Shown here in pieces: positions 1 through 9,087 of a stretch of 64,000 nucleotides of DNA. Source of the stretch: Aldersonia sp. NBC_00410 (GTDB lineage Bacteria; Actinomycetota; Actinomycetes; Mycobacteriales; Mycobacteriaceae); contig NZ_JAPENM010000002.1 in the NCBI RefSeq assembly GCF_026342035.1, positions 372,001 through 436,000 on the forward strand. Direction: 5' to 3'. Position 1 is the first letter of the stretch. Every line of letters begins with the position of its first letter. The notes under the pieces were generated by a model. The model worked only from the letters and a program-made list of their open reading frames with translations. It had not been told where the DNA came from and ran no database searches. A program made the position numbers and the translations under genes.

Positions 1-2
1 CG

Positions 3-677
3 ACAGTGCTGACGGTGTGCTCGGGCGCCTTCGTCGCCGGCGCCGCCGGACTGCTCGACGGACGGCGCTGCACCACGCACTGGAAGTACACCGACGAACT
101 CGCGCGCATGTACCCGTCCGCGACCGTGGACCCCGACGTGCTGTTCGTCGACGAGGGCAATCTCATCACCAGCGCCGGTACGGCTGCGGGGATCGACGCG
201 TGCCTGTATCTCGTGCGCCGCGAGCTCGGCAGTACCGTCGCCAACTCCATCGCCCGGCGCATGGTCGTGCCGCCCCAACGCGATGGCGGCCAGCGCCAGT
301 TCATCGAACGTCCCGTGGTGCAGTGCCGCTCGGACAGTCTCGCCCCCACACTGCAGTGGATGAACGACAACCTCGACCAGCAGCACACGGTCGACGACCT
401 CGCCGCCCGCTCGACGATGTCGCCACGCACCTTCGCCCGCAAATTCGCTGCGGAGACCGGCACCACCCCGGTGAAATGGCTGACCAATCAGCGGATCCTG
501 CACGCGAAGGATCTCCTCGAGAACACCGATCTGCCGCTCGAGTCGATCGCCGACCGGTGTGGGTTCTCCTCCGGCGCGCTATTGCGCCACCATTTCAATC
601 GGCTCGTCGGCATCGCCCCCGCGGAGTACCGGCGCCGGTTCAGCTGCCGAGCCGAGCCCGCCGCACAGGCGGGTTGA
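3..677 (+). CDS. GlxA-family transcriptional regulator (DJ-1/PfpI + AraC HTH), 5' truncated
   Basis: The gene enters from the left edge, so its true start lies outside the window; the frame is open from base 3. The first visible residues (CSGAF, then GLLDGRR and TTHW) are the nucleophile-elbow region of a class I glutamine amidotransferase-like (DJ-1/PfpI) domain as found in GlxA regulators. The C-terminal third (from about base 350) is an AraC-type double helix-turn-helix with the motifs MSPRTFARKF and IADRCGFSS. Such proteins bind DNA as transcription activators or repressors; the ligand is unknown. It ends 12 bp before cobU, but nothing seen here ties it to cobalamin. Family assignment is firm, target genes are unknown. 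Confidence 0.88.
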   Translation, partial: TVLTVCSGAFVAGAAGLLDGRRCTTHWKYTDELARMYPSATVDPDVLFVDEGNLITSAGTAAGIDACLYLVRRELGSTVANSIARRMVVPPQRDGGQRQFIERPVVQCRSDSLAPTLQWMNDNLDQQHTVDDLAARSTMSPRTFARKFAAETGTTPVKWLTNQRILHAKDLLENTDLPLESIADRCGFSSGALLRHHFNRLVGIAPAEYRRRFSCRAEPAAQAG

Positions 678-689
678 TAGCGTTCCTGC

Positions 690-1241
690 GTGCCGTCGCC
701 CGCCGCTGTCCCGCACCGGACACTCGTCATCGGCGGTGCACGGTCGGGTAAGTCGGCACACGCCGAACGGATCGTCGCCGACGGCAGCGACCCGGTCCGG
801 TATATCGCCACCGCGCGCCGACACCCGGGCGACGACGATTTCGAGCGGAGGATCGCCGCACACCGCGAACGCCGCCCGCCGACCTGGGCTGTCGTCGAGT
901 CCGCCGATACTGCCCTGCCCGACCTGCTGGCCGCGCCGGCGGCCCCGGCCACCCTCATCGACGACCTCGGCACTTGGCTGACCGTCGTGATCGACGACGC
1001 GGATGCCTGGGACGAACCGCGCGGCACGATCGCGGCACACGCCGAACGACTTACGTCGGCGGTGGCCAGGTACGCCGGTCGCCTGGTGATCGTCACCCCG
1101 GAGGTCGGCCAGGGCGTCGTGCCCGCCACCTCGTCGGGACGGCTGTTCCGCGATGAACTCGGCGACCTCAATCAACGAATCGCCGCCGCGTGCGACGAGG
1201 TGGTGCTCGTGGTCGCGGGCCTACCACTCCCACTGAAGTAG
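690..1241 (+). CDS. cobU: Adenosylcobinamide kinase / adenosylcobinamide-phosphate guanylyltransferase
   Basis: The 183-residue protein phosphorylates adenosylcobinamide and then transfers GMP to it, making adenosylcobinamide-GDP in the nucleotide-loop assembly of cobalamin. The P-loop GGARSGKS lies near residue 15. Later motifs RYIATAR, DDLGTWL and [11 protein letters not shown] are family hallmarks, and the length matches bacterial CobU (about 170-185 residues). The start is GTG at 690, just after the upstream regulator. cobT and cobS follow on the same strand, giving the classic UTS order and probable co-transcription. No riboswitch can be assessed because the operon head may lie outside the window. 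Confidence 0.93.
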   Translation: MPSPAAVPHRTLVIGGARSGKSAHAERIVADGSDPVRYIATARRHPGDDDFERRIAAHRERRPPTWAVVESADTALPDLLAAPAAPATLIDDLGTWLTVVIDDADAWDEPRGTIAAHAERLTSAVARYAGRLVIVTPEVGQGVVPATSSGRLFRDELGDLNQRIAAACDEVVLVVAGLPLPLK

Positions 1242-1291
1242 CGAATTTCCCTGTCCACCATGCTATTCGACGCAAGACGAAAGGCCTCCCA

Positions 1292-2359
1292 GTGACGGCT
1301 GACGCAGACAATCCGGAGTTCGGCCCCGTCGTCGCACCCGATCCGGGGATGCGCGCGGCCGCGGAGGCGCGCCAGCTGCAGCTGACCAAGCCGCCCGGCT
1401 CACTCGGCCGCCTCGAACGGATCGGCAACTGGATCGCTGCCTGCCAAGGTCAATGCCCGCCGAAACTGCTCGAGCGCCCTCGCGTCGTCGTGTTCGCCGG
1501 TGACCACGGCATCGCGCGCCACGGTGTGTCCGCGTTTCCGAGCGAGGTCACCGCGCAGATGGTGGCGAACTTCCTGGCCGGCGGTGCCGCCGTGAACGCA
1601 CTGGCTCGTACCGCAGGAGCCACCGTGCGGGTCGTGGATATCGCCGTCGACGCCGACACCGACGAGCGGGTCAGCGACCACAAAGTGCGCCGGTCGTCCG
1701 GGTCGATCGACCGCGAGGACGCCCTGTCCGAGGACGAGGTGCGCGCCGCCATCGCCGCGGGGCGCGCGATCGCCGATGAGGAGGTCGACTCCGGGGCGGA
1801 CATTTTGATCGCCGGCGAGATGGGGATCGGGAACACCACCCCGGCCACCGTCCTGATCGCGGCGCTCACCGATACCGAGCCGGTCGCCGCGGTTGGCCGG
1901 GGCACCGGCATCGACGACGCAGCATGGTGCCGCAAGACCGCGGCCGTACGCGATGCGTTGCGCCGTGCCCGACCGGTGCTGGCCGATCCAGTCGCGCTGC
2001 TGCGGGTCGCGGGTGGCGCCGACTTCGCCGCAATGGCGGCCTTTCTCGCCCAGGCTGCGGTGCGCCGCACACCCGTGGTGATCGACGGCGTCGTCGTCAC
2101 GGCGGCGGCTCTTGTTGCCGAACGGCTCGCGCCCGGTGCCGGGGACTGGTGGATCGCGAGCCACCGCTCCCCCGAACCGGCACACTCGCTCGCGCTCAAA
2201 CACCTGCGACTCGAGCCACCACTGCTCGAGTTCGAGATGCGCCTCGGCGAAGGCTCGGGCGCGCTCACCGCGCTGCCGTTGGTGCACGCGGCGGTGGCGA
2301 CGCTGGCGGAGATGGCGACGTTCGGCGACGCCGGAGTGAGTGGGTCGTCCGACACGTGA
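1292..2359 (+). CDS. cobT: Nicotinate-nucleotide--dimethylbenzimidazole phosphoribosyltransferase
   Basis: CobT makes alpha-ribazole phosphate from nicotinate mononucleotide and 5,6-dimethylbenzimidazole, supplying the lower ligand of cobalamin. Visible signatures include [11 protein letters not shown] near the N-terminus, [26 protein letters not shown] and the C-terminal catalytic-Glu region ending in [14 protein letters not shown]. The open frame extends upstream to 1190 inside cobU, but GTG at 1292 follows a short purine stretch (AAGG, about 8 bases upstream) and gives 355 residues, the usual family length. The stop overlaps the cobS start by 4 bp, so the two are translationally coupled. 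Confidence 0.94.
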   Translation: MTADADNPEFGPVVAPDPGMRAAAEARQLQLTKPPGSLGRLERIGNWIAACQGQCPPKLLERPRVVVFAGDHGIARHGVSAFPSEVTAQMVANFLAGGAAVNALARTAGATVRVVDIAVDADTDERVSDHKVRRSSGSIDREDALSEDEVRAAIAAGRAIADEEVDSGADILIAGEMGIGNTTPATVLIAALTDTEPVAAVGRGTGIDDAAWCRKTAAVRDALRRARPVLADPVALLRVAGGADFAAMAAFLAQAAVRRTPVVIDGVVVTAAALVAERLAPGAGDWWIASHRSPEPAHSLALKHLRLEPPLLEFEMRLGEGSGALTALPLVHAAVATLAEMATFGDAGVSGSSDT

Positions 2360-3099
2360 CCGGGATCGCGCTCGCGTTCTCCTGGCTGACCGTGCTGCCG
2401 GTGCGCGGGCCGAGCCGCATCGATCGGGTCGCGGCGGGCCGGGCGATCGCTGCCGTGCCGCTGGTCGGGGTGGTGCTCGGCGCGCTCACCGCTGCGCTGC
2501 TGTGGGCGCTGTCCGAGGCCGGCCTCGGCGCCACCCTGGCCGGACTACTGAGCGTCGCGGTGCTCGCGTTGCTCTCGCGCGGAATGCATATCGACGGGCT
2601 CGCCGACACGATCGACGGCCTCGGCTGTTACGGCCCGCCCGAGCGTGCGCAGGAAGTGATGCGCAGCGGCGGAGTCGGCCCATTCGGTGTCGCGGCGCTG
2701 ATCACGGCGATGCTGTCGCAGGCGCTCGCCTTCGGTGCGCTGGCAGGCGAGGGCCGCTGGACGGCAATCGCACTGGCCGTCACCGCGGGCCGGGTCGCCG
2801 TGGTTCCGGTGTGCCGACGCGGTGTTTCAGCCTTCTCCGACACCGGTTTCGGGGCGCTCGTGGTCGGCACCCAGCCGATGTGGCGCGGAGTCGTGTGGTC
2901 GCTCGCGCTTGCCGTCGCCGCCGTGTGGGTGCTACCGAACCCCTGGCAGGGGCCGCTGGTCGTCGCCGTGGCGGTGGCTACGGCGGTGCTGCTGGCCCGG
3001 CACTGTGCGCGCCGGTTCGGCGGGATCAGCGGAGACGTGCTCGGCGCGGTGATCGAGGTGACCGTGACGCTGTGCGCGGTGGGGCTGACACTGCGCTGA
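2356..3099 (+). CDS. cobS: Adenosylcobinamide-GDP ribazoletransferase (cobalamin synthase)
   Basis: CobS is the integral membrane enzyme that joins adenosylcobinamide-GDP to alpha-ribazole (phosphate) to complete adenosylcobalamin. The protein opens with [12 protein letters not shown], then alternates hydrophobic segments with the conserved acidic loop [13 protein letters not shown] (about residue 80), thought to coordinate magnesium. GTG at 2356 overlaps the cobT stop as GTGA and gives 247 residues, matching the family; the longer frame from 1924 is an overlap artefact in cobT. It ends the cobU-cobT-cobS run. The stop codon falls inside a short direct repeat. Confidence 0.93.
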   Translation: MTGIALAFSWLTVLPVRGPSRIDRVAAGRAIAAVPLVGVVLGALTAALLWALSEAGLGATLAGLLSVAVLALLSRGMHIDGLADTIDGLGCYGPPERAQEVMRSGGVGPFGVAALITAMLSQALAFGALAGEGRWTAIALAVTAGRVAVVPVCRRGVSAFSDTGFGALVVGTQPMWRGVVWSLALAVAAVWVLPNPWQGPLVVAVAVATAVLLARHCARRFGGISGDVLGAVIEVTVTLCAVGLTLR

Positions 3100-3136
3100 A
3101 TGCGCCCATCGGCACTGCGCTGAAAGCGCCCCCATA
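3089..3136. repeat. Two-copy 24-bp direct repeat at the 3' end of cobS
   Basis: Two adjacent 24-bp units, beginning CACTGCGCTGAA at 3089 and 3113, differ at only a few positions. The first copy contains the cobS stop codon. The pair fills the gap before the next gene and probably reflects slippage or a small intergenic repeat; no function can be inferred. Confidence 0.6.
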
Positions 3137-3146
3137 GGCTGACCCC

Positions 3147-3863
3147 ATGGCTGATTCGGACCGCTTGTATTTTCGCCAACTGCTTGCCGGACGCGACTTC
3201 GCCGTCGGCGACATGATCGCCACCCAAATGCGCAACTTCGCGTACCTGATCGGCGATCGCGAGACCGGTGACTGCGTCGTGATCGACCCCGCCTATGCGG
3301 CCAACGACCTTGCCGACGTGGTCGAGGCGGACGGGATGCGACTGTCCGGTGTGCTCGTCACCCACCACCACCCCGACCATGTCGGCGGCACGATGATGGG
3401 CTTCACGCTCAAAGGCCTGGCCGAACTGCTGGACCGGACGAGTGTGCCCGTGCACGTCAACAACCATGAGCTGCAATGGGTTTCCGGGGTCACCGGGATC
3501 GCAGAGAGTGAGCTCACCGGCCACGAGCACGGCGACAAGGTCGCGATCGGCGACATCGAGATCGAGCTGCTGCACACCCCCGGCCACACGCCGGGCAGCC
3601 AATGCTTTCTGCTCGACGGCCGGCTAGTCGCGGGCGACACCCTGTTCCTGGACGGTTGCGGGCGCACGGACTTTCCCGGCGGCGATGTCGACGAGATGTA
3701 CCGCAGCCTGCAGCAGCTGTCGAAGCTGGCCGACAATCCGACGGTGTTCCCGGGGCACTGGTATTCGGAGGAACCGAGCGCCCCACTGGACGACGTGCGC
3801 CGGACGAACTACGTGTACCGGGCCAACAGCCTCGACCAGTGGCGCATGCTGATGGGCGCCTAG
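3147..3863 (+). CDS. Metallo-beta-lactamase-fold hydrolase, glyoxalase II-like
   Basis: A 238-residue cytoplasmic protein of the metallo-beta-lactamase superfamily. The metal-binding signature HHHPDH lies near residue 75, followed by HTPGHTPGS, GDTLF and a distal PGHWYS histidine, the arrangement seen in hydroxyacylglutathione hydrolase-like and persulfide-dioxygenase-like proteins. Actinobacteria of this type use mycothiol, so a mycothiol or other thioester substrate is a plausible inference, but nothing in the sequence fixes it. ATG start at 3147. It stands alone between cobS and the VapBC module. Confidence 0.85.
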   Translation: MADSDRLYFRQLLAGRDFAVGDMIATQMRNFAYLIGDRETGDCVVIDPAYAANDLADVVEADGMRLSGVLVTHHHPDHVGGTMMGFTLKGLAELLDRTSVPVHVNNHELQWVSGVTGIAESELTGHEHGDKVAIGDIEIELLHTPGHTPGSQCFLLDGRLVAGDTLFLDGCGRTDFPGGDVDEMYRSLQQLSKLADNPTVFPGHWYSEEPSAPLDDVRRTNYVYRANSLDQWRMLMGA

Positions 3864-3873
3864 CCGACCGCCG

Positions 3874-3910
3874 GACGCATCATGATGCGGTCCACGACGC
3901 ATCATGACGC
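3874..3910. promoter_or_regulatory. Candidate VapB autoregulatory operator (direct repeat with palindrome)
   Basis: The 12-mer GACGCATCATGA occurs at 3874 and again at 3896, exactly 22 bp (two helical turns) apart, and the first copy contains the perfect palindrome GCATCATGATGC (3877-3888). It lies 13-49 bp upstream of the vapB start. Ribbon-helix-helix antitoxins typically bind paired palindromic sites over their own promoter, so an autoregulatory operator is the natural reading. Confidence 0.6.
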
Positions 3911-3922
3911 TAAACTGAGGTC

Positions 3923-4147
3923 ATGCGTACCACGGTGAACCTCGACGACGATGTTGCAGCGGCGGTTATCCAACGTCGTCGCGAATCCGGCATGGGGCTC
4001 AGCGAAACAATCAACGAACTCGTACGCGAGGGCCTTGCTGTCCCCGCCCCCAAGCGGGCCTACGTCCACCGGTCCGCGCCACTCGGTCTACGTACCGACG
4101 TCTCCAATATCGGCGAGGTGCTGGATCTGCTCGATTCGGAGCGGTAG
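3923..4147 (+). CDS. vapB: VapB-type antitoxin, ribbon-helix-helix
   Basis: A 74-residue protein opening MRTTVNLDDDVAAAV, the beta-strand plus helix of a CopG/Arc-like ribbon-helix-helix DNA-binding domain, with a C-terminal tail (residues 45-74) that would wrap a PIN-domain toxin and inhibit it. It is followed after 3 bp by a PIN-domain reading frame, the standard VapBC arrangement. A repeated palindromic operator sits directly upstream, consistent with autorepression. The antitoxin frame is intact, although its partner toxin is frameshifted. Confidence 0.85.
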   Translation: MRTTVNLDDDVAAAVIQRRRESGMGLSETINELVREGLAVPAPKRAYVHRSAPLGLRTDVSNIGEVLDLLDSER

Positions 4148-4150
4148 TCG

Positions 4151-4575
4151 ATGATCGTCGATGCGAACCTGTTGCTCTACGCGGTGGATTCGACGAGTTC
4201 CCACCACGCGGCCACCGCCCGATGGTTCACCGACTCGCTCAACGGACGATCCGGGTCGGCCTGCCCTGGCAAAGCCTCGGCGCATTCGTCCGGATCGCCA
4301 CCCACCCGCGAATTTCGGAGAACCCACTGACCGGAGACGCAGCGTGGGCCATCGTCGAATCGTGGCTTGCCGCACCCACAACATGGATTCCCCCGGCGAC
4401 CGAACGCACCGCGGACGCATACGCACAAGTGTCCGCGCAGGTCGACATCACCGGCAACCTCGTCCCGGACGCGCAACTTGCCGCGCTCGCGCTCGAGCAC
4501 GGCGTGCCGGTCTACTCCGCCGATTCCGACTTCGCCCGGTTTCGCGACATCACCTGGATCAACCCGCTGGACTGA
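4151..4575 (+). pseudogene. vapC: VapC-type PIN-domain toxin, frameshifted
   Basis: VapC toxins are PIN-fold endoribonucleases acting on tRNA or rRNA. Here the N-terminal part (MIVDANLLLYAVD from ATG 4151, carrying the first catalytic Asp) is read in one frame and meets a stop at 4328-4330. The rest of the domain (RVGLPWQSLGAF, then PDAQLAALALEHGVPVYSAD and FARFRDITWINPL) continues in the -1 frame to a stop at 4575. The switch falls near 4238-4245; adding one base there restores a continuous PIN domain of about 141 residues. No clear slippery heptamer is seen, so a single-base deletion is the simplest explanation, though a sequencing error is possible. Confidence 0.82.
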
Positions 4576-4587
4576 TGCTTGTCGCGG

Positions 4588-5691
4588 TCAGCGCAACGTC
4601 GTCAGCCAGCCGTGGGTGTCGGCGAAAGTGCCGCGCTGAATCCCGGTGAGCGTGTCCCGCAACGCCATGGTCACCTTGCCGGGCTCACCGCCGGCAATGG
4701 TGAACTCGCCGTCGGCGGACTTGACTCGGCCGACCGGCGTGATGACCGCGGCGGTGCCGCAGGCGAACACCTCGCTGATCTCCCCCGACTCGGCCTTCTT
4801 CTGCCACTCGTCGGTGCCGATCTTGCGCTCCTCCACCGGGATTCCGGCGTCACTGGCCAGTGCGAGCAGCGAGTCGCGGGTGATGCCGGGCAGCAGCGAG
4901 CCCGACAATGCCGGGGTGACGAGGCGGGCGTCCGAACCCGAACCGAACACGAAGTACAGGTTCATGCCGCCCATCTCCTCGACGTAGCGGCGCTCGATCG
5001 CATCGAGCCAGACCACCTGGTCACAGCCCTTCTCCGCGGCCTGAGCCTGGGCGACGAGGGAGGCGGCGTAGTTGCCGGCGAACTTCGCCGCGCCGGTACC
5101 GCCGGGCGCCGCGCGAACGTACTCGGTGGACAGCCAAACGCTCACCGGCTTCACACCACCGGGGAAGTACGCACCCGCGGGCGAGGCGAGCAGCATGTAC
5201 TTGTAGGTGTTCGACGGGCGCACCCCGAGCCCGACGTCGGTGGCGAACATGAACGGCCGCAGGTACAGCGCATCCTCGCCACCCGCGGCCGGCACCCACT
5301 CGTGGTCCACGTCGAGCAGCTCGGTGATCGAGCCGACGAACAGCTCGGTAGGCAGTTCGGGCATCGCGAGCCGGCGCGCCGAGGAGCGCATGCGTTCGGC
5401 GTTCGCCTCGACCCGGAACCCGGCTAGCGAGCCGTCCGGCTGGCGGTAGACCTTGAGGCCCTCGAAGATCGCCTGGCCGTAGTGCAGCACCATCGCCGCC
5501 GGATCCATCGTGATCGGGGCGTAGGGCTCGACCCGGGCGTCGGTCCAGCCGGTCTCCGGTGTGTAGTCGATGGTCACCATGTGGTCGGTGAAGAACCTGC
5601 CGAAGCCGGGCGCCGCCAATACCGCGTTCCGTGCGTCCGTCGTGGCAGGCGAGGGATGCGGAACGCGCGTGAATTTGGCGGCTGTCGTCAT
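4588..5691 (-). CDS. ilvE: Branched-chain amino acid aminotransferase
   Basis: A PLP-dependent fold-type IV aminotransferase that interconverts valine, leucine and isoleucine with their 2-oxo acids using 2-oxoglutarate. Visible hallmarks are [25 protein letters not shown], the PLP-lysine segment [12 protein letters not shown] and [11 protein letters not shown] followed by [16 protein letters not shown] at 5691 (MTTAAKF) is preferred to the TTG 18 bases upstream and gives 367 residues, the actinobacterial IlvE length. It is transcribed towards the VapC pseudogene, ending 12 bp from it, and lies downstream of gcvT beyond a tandem-repeat block. Confidence 0.95.
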   Translation of the reverse strand: MTTAAKFTRVPHPSPATTDARNAVLAAPGFGRFFTDHMVTIDYTPETGWTDARVEPYAPITMDPAAMVLHYGQAIFEGLKVYRQPDGSLAGFRVEANAERMRSSARRLAMPELPTELFVGSITELLDVDHEWVPAAGGEDALYLRPFMFATDVGLGVRPSNTYKYMLLASPAGAYFPGGVKPVSVWLSTEYVRAAPGGTGAAKFAGNYAASLVAQAQAAEKGCDQVVWLDAIERRYVEEMGGMNLYFVFGSGSDARLVTPALSGSLLPGITRDSLLALASDAGIPVEERKIGTDEWQKKAESGEISEVFACGTAAVITPVGRVKSADGEFTIAGGEPGKVTMALRDTLTGIQRGTFADTHGWLTTLR

Positions 5692-5731
5692 GACAGCAAT
5701 TCTATCCAAGCCTGTCGAGCGAGTTTCTTCC

Positions 5732-5834
5732 CGCTCAGTGCGTTAAGTTCGCTCCGCTCAGTGCGCTCGGTTCGCTCCGCTCAATCCGCCGGGTTCGCTC
5801 CGCTCAGTGCGCTGGGTTCGCTCCGCTCAGCGCG
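5732..5834. repeat. Tandem repeat, 23-bp unit, about 4.5 copies
   Basis: Four full units (5732-5754, 5755-5777, 5778-5800, 5801-5823) plus a partial fifth share the core CGCTCAGTGCGCTGGGTTCG, with a few substitutions per copy. The array fills the spacer between ilvE and gcvT, and its last partial copy contains the gcvT stop codon. The GCTCCGCTC core resembles the repeat at the end of lipB in this window, suggesting a dispersed family of short repeats. Confidence 0.85.
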
Positions 5835-6927
5835 TCTTCACCTGCACGAACGGCGGGTTGGTCACTTCGCAACGCAGGGCGCGCCCGCGCACGTCCACCG
5901 ATAGTTCGCCGCCCGTGGCGATGTCGGCATCGGCGTCGAGCAGGGCGAGCGCAATGCCGGCCTTGAGGGTGGGCGAGAACGTTCCGGACGTGGTGGTGCC
6001 AACCGGAGCGCCGTCGCGCAGCACCGACAGCCCGGCCCGCAACACACCGCGGTCGAGGGCCCGCAGGCCCCAGATCCGCCGCTGCGGGCCGGTGGTCTTC
6101 TCCTGTTCGAGTGCTTCCTTGCCCCAGAATGCCGGCTTGCGCCAGCCGATCGCCCAGCCGCAGCGCGCCTGCAGCGGCGAGATGTCCAGGGCGAGTTCGT
6201 GCCCGTGCAGCGGGTAGCCCATCTCGGTGCGCAGGGTGTCGCGGGCACCGAGACCCGCCGGCTGCCCTTCCGCGTCGCGCACCGCGCCGAGCAGGGCGCG
6301 GAAGACCGATTCGGCGTCGCCCCACCGCGGTAGGAGTTCGTAGCCGTGCTCGCCGGTGTAGCCGGTGCGGCACACCCGCAGTGTCGAACCGGACCAGTCC
6401 GCATCCTCGAACGCCATGTAGTCCATGTCGGTCGGCAGGCCGAGCGCGGCGAGGACCTGCGCCGAACGCGGCCCCTGCACCGCGAACACAGCGAACTCGC
6501 GATGCTGATTCGTGACCGTGACCCCCTGCGGCGCCGCGCTTTCGAGCTCGGCCACCACCCGCGTCGTATTCGCCGCATTCGGCACGAGGAAGACCTCGTC
6601 CGCTCCGACGTAGTACGCGATCAGGTCGTCGATCACGCCACCATCGGGGGTGCAGCACAGCGTGTACTGCGCTTTGCCCGGGCCGATCCGGTCCAGGTCG
6701 TTGGTCAGCGCCGAATTGACGAATGCCGCTGCGCCGGGCCCGGTTACCGACGCCTTGCCGAGATGGCTGACGTCGAACAGGCCGACGGTGGTGCGCACCG
6801 CAGTGTGCTCGGCGACCGTCCCCGCGTAGGACACCGGCATCGTCCAGCCGCCGAACGGCGCGAAAGTCGCACCGAGTTCGACGTGCACATCGTGAATGGG
6901 GCCAGACAGCAGCTCGGCGTCACTCAT
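5827..6927 (-). CDS. gcvT: Aminomethyltransferase, glycine cleavage system T protein
   Basis: GcvT transfers the methylene group from aminomethyl-lipoyl H protein to tetrahydrofolate and releases ammonia. Seen here: an N-terminal block [22 protein letters not shown] (with the conserved Asp), [30 protein letters not shown] and a C-terminal [15 protein letters not shown] barrel domain. ATG at 6927 (MSDAELL) gives 366 residues, the family norm; the open frame to 7026 would run into the promoter of the divergent peptidase. The lipoate synthesis genes lipB-lipA lie 5 kb away. The C-terminus and stop codon run into the 23-bp tandem repeat. Confidence 0.94.
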   Translation of the reverse strand: MSDAELLSGPIHDVHVELGATFAPFGGWTMPVSYAGTVAEHTAVRTTVGLFDVSHLGKASVTGPGAAAFVNSALTNDLDRIGPGKAQYTLCCTPDGGVIDDLIAYYVGADEVFLVPNAANTTRVVAELESAAPQGVTVTNQHREFAVFAVQGPRSAQVLAALGLPTDMDYMAFEDADWSGSTLRVCRTGYTGEHGYELLPRWGDAESVFRALLGAVRDAEGQPAGLGARDTLRTEMGYPLHGHELALDISPLQARCGWAIGWRKPAFWGKEALEQEKTTGPQRRIWGLRALDRGVLRAGLSVLRDGAPVGTTTSGTFSPTLKAGIALALLDADADIATGGELSVDVRGRALRCEVTNPPFVQVKTR

Positions 6928-7004
6928 GCGCCGAAGCCTACGGCCTGTCCCGTCGCCGACCGCCGTCGCCGACCGCACCATCGCACGCGTCGTAGTCTCG
7001 TTCC

Positions 7005-8510
7005 GTGACGTCAACACCGCATGCACCGCGCCCCGAGTTGTCCCTGTCCACGTCCCTCGACGAGGGCGGCGTCCTGATCGTCGGCATCACCGCCGGACCG
7101 GACTCGACGCCGGAACTGTCGGGCTCGCCCGGCATCGGCGACGAGCTCGCCGCCGACCTGGTCGCCCGGCTCGCGGCCGTCGGCGCCAAAGGCAAGGCCG
7201 AAGAGCTGACCCGAATCCCCGCGCCCGAATCGCTCCCCGTCGCGAGCGTCCTGGCGGTGGGACTGGGCAAAGTCGGCGACGTGACGGCAGAGCAGGTCCG
7301 CAAGTCGGCCGGCGTGGCCTCGCGGGCGTTGTCCGGTGTCGAGTCCGCGACGAGCACCCTCGGCTCTTTCGATCTCGGTGCCGCCGCCGAGGGCCACTAC
7401 CTGGGCGCGTACACCTTCACCGCTTACAAGTCGGTGAAGTCCGCACCCAAGCCCGGTGAGGGGCCGTTGGCGAAAGTGACGCTGCTCGTGTCCGATGTCG
7501 ATGCGGAGGCCACCGCAACCCTGTCCCGTTCGGCGGCCATCGCCGCCGCGGTCGCCACCGCCCGCGACTTCGTCAACACCCCGCCCAGTCATCTGTATCC
7601 GGCCGAGTTCGCGCAACGCGCGGCCGATCTCGCGCTTGCCGAGGGTCTGTCGGTCGAGGTGCTCGACGAGCGGGCGCTCGAATCGGGCGGATACGGCGGC
7701 ATAATCGGCGTCGGCAAGGGATCGTCGCGTCCGCCGCGCCTGGTGCGGCTGTCCTACTCCGGCGGCGCCACGAACGCGGCGAAGGTCGCGCTGGTCGGCA
7801 AGGGCGTCACGTTCGACACCGGGGGCATCTCCATCAAGCCCGCCGCGAACATGGAGAACATGACCTCGGACATGGGCGGGGCGGCAGCTGTCGTGGCCAC
7901 GGTCGTGCTCGCCGCGAAGCTGCGCCTGCCGATCGATGTCATCGCGACCGTGCCGATGGCGGAGAACATGCCGTCGTCCACCGCGCAGCGCCCGGGAGAT
8001 GTCCTGACGCAGTACGGCGGGACCACGGTCGAGGTGATCAACACCGACGCCGAGGGCCGGTTGATCCTCGCCGATGCGATCGTGCGCGCCTGCGAGGACG
8101 AGCCGGACTACCTGATCGAGACGTCCACGCTGACCGGCGCGCAGCTCGTCGCGCTGGGCAACCGCACACCGGGTGTGATGGGGACCGAGGAGTTCCGCGA
8201 CCGGATCGCGCGGGTGTCCCAGGAGGTAGGCGAGAACGCCTGGCCGATGCCGCTACCCGCGGAACTGCGCAAGGATCTCGACTCCAAGGTGGCCGACCTG
8301 GCCAACGTCTCCAACCACCGCTTCGGCGGGATGCTGGTCGCGGGGATCTACCTACGCGAATTCGTCGCCGACGGCGTGCAGTGGGCGCATATCGACATCG
8401 CCGGGCCCGCGTACAACACGAGCGGTCCGTTCGGCTACATCGGCAAAGGCGGGACCGGCGTCCCGGTGCGCACGATGATCGCCGTGCTCGAGGACATCGC
8501 ACATTCCTGA
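7005..8510 (+). CDS. pepA: Leucyl aminopeptidase, M17 family
   Basis: A 501-residue cytosolic metalloprotease that removes N-terminal residues from peptides using two metal ions. The C-terminal catalytic domain carries [11 protein letters not shown] (metal-binding Lys and Asp), the family signature NTDAEGRL, and [15 protein letters not shown] followed by [11 protein letters not shown]. The N-terminal 170 residues form the less conserved macro-like regulatory domain. GTG start at 7005 lies 77 bp from the divergent gcvT start. The mycobacterial counterpart is annotated pepB. A hairpin follows the stop. Confidence 0.94.
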   Translation: MTSTPHAPRPELSLSTSLDEGGVLIVGITAGPDSTPELSGSPGIGDELAADLVARLAAVGAKGKAEELTRIPAPESLPVASVLAVGLGKVGDVTAEQVRKSAGVASRALSGVESATSTLGSFDLGAAAEGHYLGAYTFTAYKSVKSAPKPGEGPLAKVTLLVSDVDAEATATLSRSAAIAAAVATARDFVNTPPSHLYPAEFAQRAADLALAEGLSVEVLDERALESGGYGGIIGVGKGSSRPPRLVRLSYSGGATNAAKVALVGKGVTFDTGGISIKPAANMENMTSDMGGAAAVVATVVLAAKLRLPIDVIATVPMAENMPSSTAQRPGDVLTQYGGTTVEVINTDAEGRLILADAIVRACEDEPDYLIETSTLTGAQLVALGNRTPGVMGTEEFRDRIARVSQEVGENAWPMPLPAELRKDLDSKVADLANVSNHRFGGMLVAGIYLREFVADGVQWAHIDIAGPAYNTSGPFGYIGKGGTGVPVRTMIAVLEDIAHS

Positions 8511-8518
8511 CCGGCCGA

Positions 8519-8558
8519 GCGTGCACTTCTCGTCGCCACCGCGGCGGGGAGTGCACGC
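8519..8558. terminator. Bidirectional hairpin between convergent genes
   Basis: A 9-bp perfect stem (GCGTGCACT at 8519-8527 with AGTGCACGC at 8550-8558) encloses a GC-rich loop that can also pair internally. It sits between the pepA stop and the stop of the convergent 109-residue gene, so it probably ends transcription from both sides. There is no U-tract, as is common in actinobacteria. Confidence 0.55.
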
Positions 8559-8566
8559 ATACGCCG

Positions 8567-8896
8567 CTACTGCTCTCGCGCGCGCCGTTTCTGGATGCGC
8601 CGACGGGCATCGAAATCCCGCATCCGCTGCGGGTAGCCCGTCTTACGGACGTCGTACACGGGAATGCGCAGGGCGGCGGCGAGCTTGCGCGCGCCCCGCT
8701 CCCCGACGATGCGCCGCGTCCACTCGCCGTCTGTGGCCACCAGCACCACCGTCACATCGGTCACCGTCGTTTTCGGCTCGACGAAGGCCTCGACACCGCG
8801 ATGTGTACGCGTCCACTCCGCGAGGTACTCACCTTCCGGTCCGAGACGGTGGCTGGGCTGCTCGCGACCTTTGCGCAAGCGGTCGAACAGGCCCAC
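8567..8896 (-). CDS. Conserved hypothetical protein, 109 residues
   Basis: The product opens MGLFDRLRKGRE and has a central segment TTVTDVTVVLVATDGEW followed by an Arg/Lys-rich C-terminus ending RRRIQKRRAREQ. The start is set by a perfect Shine-Dalgarno AAGGAGG five bases before GTG at 8896; the open frame reaching 9082 is rejected. I do not recognise a catalytic motif. The basic tail could contact nucleic acid or membrane, but that is speculation. It is convergent with pepA and divergent from the E2 gene. Confidence 0.75.
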   Translation of the reverse strand: MGLFDRLRKGREQPSHRLGPEGEYLAEWTRTHRGVEAFVEPKTTVTDVTVVLVATDGEWTRRIVGERGARKLAAALRIPVYDVRKTGYPQRMRDFDARRRIQKRRAREQ

Positions 8897-9087
8897 GATT
8901 CCTCCTTGCCTCGCACCGAGTAAATCCATAGTGCCAGCAGATCTCCGAATCCCGCCCGAACGCTTCGTCCCACCCGACCAGTGCAAGGATGGTTGAGCAA
9001 GCAAGATCCCACACGATCGGCGACCGCCTAGCACAATGGTGTGCGACCAAAAGTCGAAGACCGAACCACATCGAGGAGTCAACGGAC

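Noticed and set aside
6928-7004. Glycine riboswitch before gcvT
   Set aside because: Only 77 bp separate gcvT from the divergent peptidase gene and no aptamer-like core was seen.
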